From assembly GCA_900769205.1 (NCBI GenBank), contig CAAGFS010000163.1:1-9361 (forward strand): a stretch of 9,361 bases of DNA, given 5' to 3'. Position 1 is the stretch's first letter; each line of letters starts with the position of its first letter. Positions 5,864-9,361 of the stretch are shown here, in pieces. Source of the stretch: Clostridia bacterium. Lineage in GTDB: Bacteria; Bacillota; Clostridia; Christensenellales; CAG-917. The notes beneath the pieces were generated by a model. It was not told the origin of the DNA. It did not search any database and saw nothing but the letters and a program-made list of their open reading frames with translations. A program made the translations under genes and the position numbers.

Positions 5864-6631
5864 TCACTCCTTTATAAACTTTGTCATAAACTCTTTTGCA
5901 AGAGCGGCGTACGCTTTTGCGCCCGCGCATTTGTCATCGTACAAAGCGATGGGTTTTCCGTTGCTGGGGGCTTCTGCAAGCCGTATATTTCTCGGGATTG
6001 CGGTCTGAAAAACCTTGTCGCCGAAAAGTTTTCTTATCTCACCTTCCACGTCGCGGGACAACTTGCTCCGCCCCGTATGCATCGTCAGCACCACTCCGAG
6101 CACGTTGAGATCGGCGTTTAGCCTTCGTTTTGCAAGGCGCACGGTGTTGAGAAGCTGATTCATCCCTTCAAGCGCGAGATATTCGCATTGAAGGGGTATA
6201 ACGACGTAGTCCGACGCGCAAAGCGCGTTGACAAGAAGCATATTTATAGACGGTGCGCAGTCGATGAACACAAAATCGTATCGGTCCTTCACCGTATCGA
6301 GCGCGTCTTTGAGAACGTACTCTTTGCGCTCGACGTCGTTCAGCTCTTTTTCAAGCGCGCAAAGATCGAGCGACGAGGCAACTATCCAAAGGTTTTCTAT
6401 CTCGGTTTTGCGTATGCATTTTTCGATCGACTCGCCGCACATTGCGGTATATATCGAAAAATCTATATTTTTGTCGAATATCCCGAGCGAACTTGACGCG
6501 TTGGCTTGTGCGTCGAAGTCAACGAGAAGAATCTTGTATCCGTCAAGGGCGAGATATGCCGCAAGATTCACGCAAGTCGTGGTCTTTCCCACTCCGCCTT
6601 TCTGATTGGAAAACGCAATGACCTTTGCCAT
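5864..6631 (-). CDS. parA: Chromosome partitioning ATPase ParA (Soj)
   Basis: This encodes 255 residues of the deviant-Walker ParA/MinD ATPase family. ATP-bound dimers coat the nucleoid and are released by ParB-parS complexes, which moves origins apart; in Bacillus the homologue Soj also regulates DnaA. The P-loop KGGVGKTTT (11-19) includes the signature lysine K11 and the catalytic K16. The A' motif is VDFDAQANASSSLG, where many relatives have PQG or PQA, a small deviation. Walker B is FVFIDCAPSINML. The ATG at 6629-6631 gives the canonical start MAKVIAFSNQKGG. There is no Shine-Dalgarno, and the promoter -10 places transcription start exactly on the A of the ATG. It forms a two-gene operon with parB. 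Tandem parS-like half-sites lie just upstream of the promoter. rsmG upstream has its own promoter and a possible terminator, though readthrough is possible. Confidence 0.97.
   Translation of the reverse strand: MAKVIAFSNQKGGVGKTTTCVNLAAYLALDGYKILLVDFDAQANASSSLGIFDKNIDFSIYTAMCGESIEKCIRKTEIENLWIVASSLDLCALEKELNDVERKEYVLKDALDTVKDRYDFVFIDCAPSINMLLVNALCASDYVVIPLQCEYLALEGMNQLLNTVRLAKRRLNADLNVLGVVLTMHTGRSKLSRDVEGEIRKLFGDKVFQTAIPRNIRLAEAPSNGKPIALYDDKCAGAKAYAALAKEFMTKFIKE
5867..5873 (-). promoter_or_regulatory. parB Shine-Dalgarno inside the parA end
   Basis: AAAGGAG on the minus strand is five bases before the parB ATG and lies within the last codons of parA. It fixes the parB start and supports coupled translation. 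Confidence 0.85.
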
Positions 6632-6637
6632 AAATCA

Positions 6638-6666
6638 AGTGTAGCACAAATATTATTATTTTTCAA
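6638..6666 (-). promoter_or_regulatory. parA promoter giving a leaderless mRNA
   Basis: On the minus strand there is a -35 TTGAAA (6661-6666), a 17-base spacer and a -10 TACACT (6638-6643) preceded by TGC. Counting seven bases from the end of the -10 places +1 at 6631, which is the A of the parA ATG. Confidence 0.75.
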
Positions 6667-6669
6667 TTG

Positions 6670-6690
6670 TGTTTCACAAAAAGTTTCACA
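6670..6690. repeat. Tandem GTTTCACA repeats, parS-like half-sites
   Basis: GTTTCACA occurs at 6671-6678 and 6683-6690, a direct repeat with a 12-bp period. With the T at 6670 the first copy is TGTTTCAC, an exact half of the parS consensus palindrome. The second differs by one base. They lie just upstream of the parA -35. Direct orientation is unlike a true parS, so binding by ParB is a hypothesis. Confidence 0.5.
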
Positions 6691-6710
6691 CAAAAATGCA
6701 AGATAAATAA

Positions 6711-6744
6711 AAACTCCGCTTTTCAGTGTCGAAAAACGGCGTTT
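6711..6744 (-). terminator. Probable rsmG terminator, imperfect stem
   Basis: AAACtCCGcTTTTC (6711-6724) pairs with GAAAAaCGGcGTTT (6731-6744) across a six-base loop, with two mismatches in 14 positions. On the minus strand it is followed by a T-rich run (complement of 6704-6713). It lies about 55 bases after the rsmG stop. Confidence 0.55.
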
Positions 6745-6798
6745 GATTTGTCTTAAGAAGGCGATTTTTTTGCGACTGAACGGATGCGGCAAAGAGAG

Positions 6799-7488
6799 TC
6801 AAAGTGGCTTTTTCTTTATCGCTCCGAAAAGGCGGGGATACTGTTTCGGAGTTGGCGCAACCTTTTCAAAGACGAGAATTGCGCGCGAATCTCCGTTTGA
6901 AAGAGTCAGCGTTTTGGTTGAAATATGCTTTGCTCCGAGGATATTCAGCGCGTTTTTAGCTCCCGCAAGTTCGCTCTCGTCCGTCTTGTACGCGACAAAG
7001 CGTCCGCCGACTTTGAGAAGGGGAAGCGCAAGTTCCAAAAGCACGTTCAACGCGGACACCGCTCTTGCCGTCACGACGTCGAACGTCCCGAAAAGCTCTT
7101 TTTTTTCTTCAGCTCTCGCCGCAATCGTTTTGAGATTTGCAACGCCCAATTCCTTTGCGGATTGCGCGACGAAAGCCATTTTTTTTGCGGTCGAATCAAG
7201 CGCGGTGACGGACACGTCCCCCCTTACGATTGCAATGGGCATGGACGGAAAACCCGCTCCCGCGCCTATATCACAAAGGGTTGCGTTGTTCGGTATTTCG
7301 CTCACTCCCGCAAGAGAGTCGGCAAAATGCTTGATTGCAAAATCTTGTTCGTCGGTTATCGCCGTCAGATTGAAAACCTTGTTTTTTTCAACGACGATTT
7401 CATAGTAGCGTGAAAGCAGATCGCACTCGCGCGGCGTGAGTTCGACTCCGACGTCTTTGCAGCAGTCTTTCAAAAATCGTGTATCCAT
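6799..7488 (-). CDS. rsmG: 16S rRNA (guanine-527 N7)-methyltransferase RsmG (GidB)
   Basis: This encodes 229 residues, typical for RsmG. It methylates N7 of G527 in 16S rRNA using S-adenosylmethionine; in other bacteria its loss gives low-level streptomycin resistance. Visible signatures: KNKVFNLTAI (about 35-44), KHFADSL (53-59), the SAM-binding loop DIGAGAGFPSMPIAI starting at D73, the TALDSTAKKMAFV strand, and VTARAVSALNVLLELALPLLKVGGRFVAYK, which carries the conserved TARAV segment. The frame stays open upstream to 8094, but that stretch is antisense to mtnN and not RsmG-like. The ATG at 7486-7488 has AGGTG five bases upstream and gives the family-like start. rsmG next to parA-parB is a common Bacillota arrangement. 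Confidence 0.95.
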   Translation of the reverse strand: MDTRFLKDCCKDVGVELTPRECDLLSRYYEIVVEKNKVFNLTAITDEQDFAIKHFADSLAGVSEIPNNATLCDIGAGAGFPSMPIAIVRGDVSVTALDSTAKKMAFVAQSAKELGVANLKTIAARAEEKKELFGTFDVVTARAVSALNVLLELALPLLKVGGRFVAYKTDESELAGAKNALNILGAKHISTKTLTLSNGDSRAILVFEKVAPTPKQYPRLFGAIKKKPL

Positions 7489-7504
7489 ATCGTCACCTTT
7501 TCGT

Positions 7505-7533
7505 ATTTTAACATTTATCGAAAGATATATCAA
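7505..7533 (-). promoter_or_regulatory. rsmG promoter
   Basis: On the minus strand there is a -35 TTGATA (7528-7533), a 17-base spacer and a -10 TAAAAT (7505-7510) with an extended TGT. The predicted start near 7498 leaves a leader of about ten bases that still carries AGGTG before the ATG. Confidence 0.7.
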
Positions 7534-7696
7534 GCGCCAAGCGCATATTTCGTGCAAAGCGATATTTTCGTTTTCTTGCAAAACACGACGTTTATATCTC
7601 AAAAACGCAAATATAAAACGCCCATAATGCGATTTTGCGCAAAAAAACAGGCAGAAAAAATTATTATGAAAAAACACTGATTTGTTTGCTTTCGTA

Positions 7697-7724
7697 TTGA
7701 CTTGATTTTCAAACGTGATAAAAT
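7697..7724 (+). promoter_or_regulatory. mtnN promoter
   Basis: There is a -35 TTGACT (7697-7702), a 16-base spacer and a -10 TAAAAT (7719-7724) with an extended TGA. The expected start near 7731 leaves a leader of about 22 bases carrying GGAG (7742-7745). The 7534-7696 stretch between the divergent promoters holds nothing else I can support. Confidence 0.7.
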
Positions 7725-7752
7725 ATATACAACAACTTTTCGGAGCGATAAT

Positions 7753-8514
7753 ATGAGAATTGCAATCATCACCGCAATGGCGGAAGAAGCGTTGCCTATT
7801 TTCAAAAAGTTCGGCAACGTCGTTGCACAAAACACCATATCGGGCGTTTCTATAAGCCAAATCGAGCAGGGCGCAAACACCATATACCTTGCAACATCGG
7901 GCGTCGGGGAGATAAAAGCCGCGCTTGCCGTGCAACTGCTCGTTGACCTTTTCGACGTCGAGACGGTGCTCAATTTCGGATTTGTCGGCGCAATAAACCG
8001 CAATCTCGACCTCTGCGAACTCGTTGCCGTAGGCAGAGTGTGCCACTATCAGTTTGACGTCACGGAAGTTGACACCGACAGAAGCGTCGGACAATACGGC
8101 GGTATGAGCGACAACTATTTCTATCTTGACCGGACACTTCTAAGCAACGTGCTTGCAAACGTCGGCAAACCCGTAAAGGTCGTCACCTGCGCAAGCGGAG
8201 ATAAGTTTGTGGCAAACAAGCAGGACAAGGAAAGGTTGAAAAAAGACTTCGGCGCGGATATATGCGAGATGGAACTTGCAGGGCTTGCCATCGCGTGCGA
8301 GCGCAACAATATTCCGCTTTTGTCAATCAAAGTCGTGAGCGACAAAGCGGAAGAGGGCGCAAACGTGAGCTTTGTGTCAATCGTCGAAAAAGGCATAGCC
8401 GGCTATGAAAAAATCCTGCACGCCATACTCGACGCTCTCACAAGCGGAGCGTCTTCACTTCCGCCCGTCAAAAAACCGCGCGGAAGCGTTGCTTGCGTAA
8501 AGGACAAGGACTGA
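7753..8514 (+). CDS. mtnN: 5'-methylthioadenosine/S-adenosylhomocysteine nucleosidase
   Basis: This encodes 253 residues. The enzyme cleaves adenine from methylthioadenosine and S-adenosylhomocysteine, giving methylthioribose and S-ribosylhomocysteine; the latter is the LuxS substrate. The start MRIAIITAMAEE carries Glu12, matching catalytic Glu12 of E. coli Pfs. The ribose-binding segment EMELAGLAIACERNNIP and the catalytic aspartate in VVSDKAEEG match Pfs Glu174 and Asp197. The SGD motif is present as CASGDKFV. The usual GSAG segment reads GFVGAIN here, a variant near the substrate pocket. A tail of about 20 residues rich in S, P and K extends past the usual C-terminus. The ATG at 7753 has GGAG seven bases upstream; a TTG-type start further up would overlap the promoter. 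It is followed by luxS 161 bases later, the next step of the same pathway. Confidence 0.95.
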   Translation: MRIAIITAMAEEALPIFKKFGNVVAQNTISGVSISQIEQGANTIYLATSGVGEIKAALAVQLLVDLFDVETVLNFGFVGAINRNLDLCELVAVGRVCHYQFDVTEVDTDRSVGQYGGMSDNYFYLDRTLLSNVLANVGKPVKVVTCASGDKFVANKQDKERLKKDFGADICEMELAGLAIACERNNIPLLSIKVVSDKAEEGANVSFVSIVEKGIAGYEKILHAILDALTSGASSLPPVKKPRGSVACVKDKD

Positions 8515-8578
8515 ACTCGTTTTCGGCGTCGGCGCAAACATTTTAATGCACAAAGTAATATTTATTTTGAGCGTTTGT

Positions 8579-8628
8579 CCGACGATATTCCCGCAAACGC
8601 GGGTTCGGCACGGATCGGATATAGTCGG
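8579..8628 (+). other. Predicted stem-loop between mtnN and luxS
   Basis: CCGACGATAT (8579-8588) can pair with ATATAGTCGG (8619-8628) with one mismatch in ten. Inside is a perfect hairpin, CCCGC (8590-8594) and GCGGG (8599-8603), with loop AAAC. No T run follows, so it is not a clear intrinsic terminator. It matches no riboswitch class that I can recognise. A regulatory or processing role is only inferred. Confidence 0.4.
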
Positions 8629-8639
8629 CGGACGAGGCT

Positions 8640-8666
8640 TTGCAAAACGTACGGGCAAAATACAAT
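8640..8666 (+). promoter_or_regulatory. Possible luxS promoter close to the start codon
   Basis: A -10 TACAAT (8661-8666, five of six) has a weak TTGCAA (8640-8645) 15 bases upstream. The predicted start near 8673 is three bases before the ATG at 8676. The poor -35 and spacing make this weaker than the other promoters; readthrough from mtnN is the alternative. Confidence 0.4.
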
Positions 8667-8675
8667 CGGAAAACT

Positions 8676-9113
8676 ATGGAAAAAATCACGTCATTCACAA
8701 TAGACCACAACGTTCTCAAAAAAGGCTTTTATCTCAGCCGAGTGGACAAAAACGTCTTCACCTACGATTTGCGCTTCAAAGAGCCCAACAAGGGAGATTA
8801 TCTTCACACGGCGGTTATGCACACCATAGAGCACCTTTTCGCAACGGTTGTGCGCAACAGCGATTGCAAGGACAAAGTCGTGTATTTCGGACCTATGGGT
8901 TGTCGCACGGGGTTTTATCTTCTGCTTTTTGACACGGACAAGCAACAAGCGCTTGCTCTCACAAAAGAGTGTGTTGAAAAATGTCTTCAACTCGATTCAA
9001 TCCCCGGCAACAAAAAAATCGAATGCGGAAACTATCGCTCGCACAATCTTCAGGGCGCAAAACAAGCCCTTGCCGAGTATCTCGAAGTGCTGAACGCCTT
9101 GAGCGTCGATTGA
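8676..9113 (+). CDS. luxS: S-ribosylhomocysteine lyase LuxS
   Basis: This encodes 145 residues, slightly shorter than the usual 150-160. LuxS splits S-ribosylhomocysteine into homocysteine and DPD, the precursor of the signal AI-2. The metal site is complete: H49 and H53 in HTIEH, and C117 in KKIECGNYRSHN. The catalytic cysteine is C76 in FGPMGCRTGFYL. The ATG at 8676 gives a family-like start (MEKITSFTIDHN); an in-frame TTG at 8640 would add 12 unrelated residues. The Shine-Dalgarno is weak (GGA five bases upstream). It lies downstream of mtnN in pathway order. The stop is only 26 bases from the convergent gene fragment at 9140, with no terminator visible. The function is secure; whether the host uses AI-2 as a signal or only recycles methyl-cycle products cannot be told. 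Confidence 0.96.
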   Translation: MEKITSFTIDHNVLKKGFYLSRVDKNVFTYDLRFKEPNKGDYLHTAVMHTIEHLFATVVRNSDCKDKVVYFGPMGCRTGFYLLLFDTDKQQALALTKECVEKCLQLDSIPGNKKIECGNYRSHNLQGAKQALAEYLEVLNALSVD

Positions 9114-9139
9114 TTAACTTGTAAACGATTGCTATCAAT

Positions 9140-9336
9140 TTAGTCAACAGATTTTATAATAGCCGACAGTGTGGGGGAAACTTTGCGCTGACTTTGTATT
9201 CTTGCAATGCCTGCGCCAACTATCATTTCGCCCGTGACAGCGTTGTCGGCATATTCTTTTATGGGGCGCAAAGTCATATACAAAGGGACTTCTTTCAAAG
9301 TATCGTCTTTGAAATATGCAGAATCGTCTATCGTAC
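9140..9336 (-). CDS. C-terminal fragment of an unrecognised protein
   Basis: On the minus strand a frame stays open from the genomic edge at 9336 to TAA at 9140-9142, giving about 65 residues: TIDDSAYFKDDTLKEVPLY, then MTLRPIKEYADNA, VTGEMIVGAGIARI, and a basic-to-hydrophobic end ...SAIIKSVD. The composition looks like a real soluble protein, with no low complexity and no stops. I do not recognise the family. A competing frame over 9144-9353 begins MCSSDL, which is the translation of Illumina adapter and is not biological. The rest of the gene lies off the contig. It converges on luxS. Confidence 0.6.
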
Positions 9337-9361
9337 AGATCGGAAGAGCACACGTCTGAAC
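9337..9361. other. Residual Illumina TruSeq adapter at contig end
   Basis: The final 25 bases begin AGATCGGAAGAGCACACG and match the standard TruSeq read-1 adapter exactly as far as the window runs. They are a sequencing artefact, not genome; the genomic sequence stops at 9336. Confidence 0.97.

Noticed and set aside
6670..6690. A full parS site
   Set aside because: Only direct-repeat half-sites are present; the inverted second half of the palindrome is missing.
7489..8094. Long open frame extending rsmG upstream by 202 codons on the minus strand
   Set aside because: It is antisense to mtnN, has no RsmG similarity, and the rsmG ATG at 7488 has its own Shine-Dalgarno and promoter.
8515..8675. 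SAM or SAH riboswitch
   Set aside because: I could not place the conserved core of any class I know; only generic stems are visible.
9144..9353. Minus-strand frame starting MCSSDL
   Set aside because: Its start is translated adapter sequence, and the frame differs from the plausible gene fragment at 9140-9336.
1..9361. CRISPR array, insertion sequence, tRNA or rRNA gene
   Set aside because: No regularly spaced repeats, transposase frame, terminal inverted repeats or structural RNA signatures were seen on either strand.

Overview
The window looks like a chromosomal segment from the replication-origin neighbourhood of a Bacillota-like (Firmicutes, probably clostridial) bacterium. The gene set supports this: dnaN, dnaA, recF, the chromosomal parA/parB (soj/spo0J) pair, rsmG, and the activated-methyl-cycle pair mtnN (pfs) and luxS. 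The DNA is AT-leaning with A/T-rich intergenic regions. It is a contig from a short-read assembly: the last 25 bases (9337-9361) are Illumina adapter, and the contig opens inside dnaN. I cannot assign an organism below phylum or class.

Layout: dnaN (5'-truncated, +) ends at 891. A two-way terminator follows, then a small divergent pair: a 174-aa protein with a PH-like N-terminus and heptad-repeat tail (-, 989-1513) and an XRE-family regulator (+, 1747-2058). Two terminator hairpins lie before dnaA (-, 2133-3503). dnaA and recF (+, 3611-4699) diverge from a 107-bp gap holding two back-to-back promoters. A two-way terminator follows recF, then a leftward block: parB (4962-5861) and parA (5864-6631), two bases apart, and rsmG (6799-7488). 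rsmG diverges from mtnN (+, 7753-8514), which is followed by luxS (+, 8676-9113). A C-terminal fragment of an unrecognised leftward gene (9140-9336) runs into the adapter.

How the genes fit together: DnaA initiates replication, DnaN is the sliding clamp, RecF acts at gaps and stalled forks, and ParA/ParB segregate the origin region (in Bacillus, Soj also tunes DnaA). RsmG methylates 16S rRNA using S-adenosylmethionine. MtnN and LuxS detoxify S-adenosylhomocysteine and yield the AI-2 precursor. The usual dnaA-dnaN-recF operon is broken into single transcription units on opposite strands.

The most interesting signals are: (1) promoters for dnaA, recF, parA and possibly luxS placed so close to the start codon that the mRNAs should be leaderless or nearly so, with no Shine-Dalgarno, while other genes in the window have good ones; (2) three copies of the palindrome ACATATGT around the xre gene; (3) tandem parS-like half-sites just upstream of the parA promoter; and (4) a structured segment between mtnN and luxS. 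No canonical DnaA-box cluster, CRISPR, tRNA, rRNA or insertion sequence was seen.
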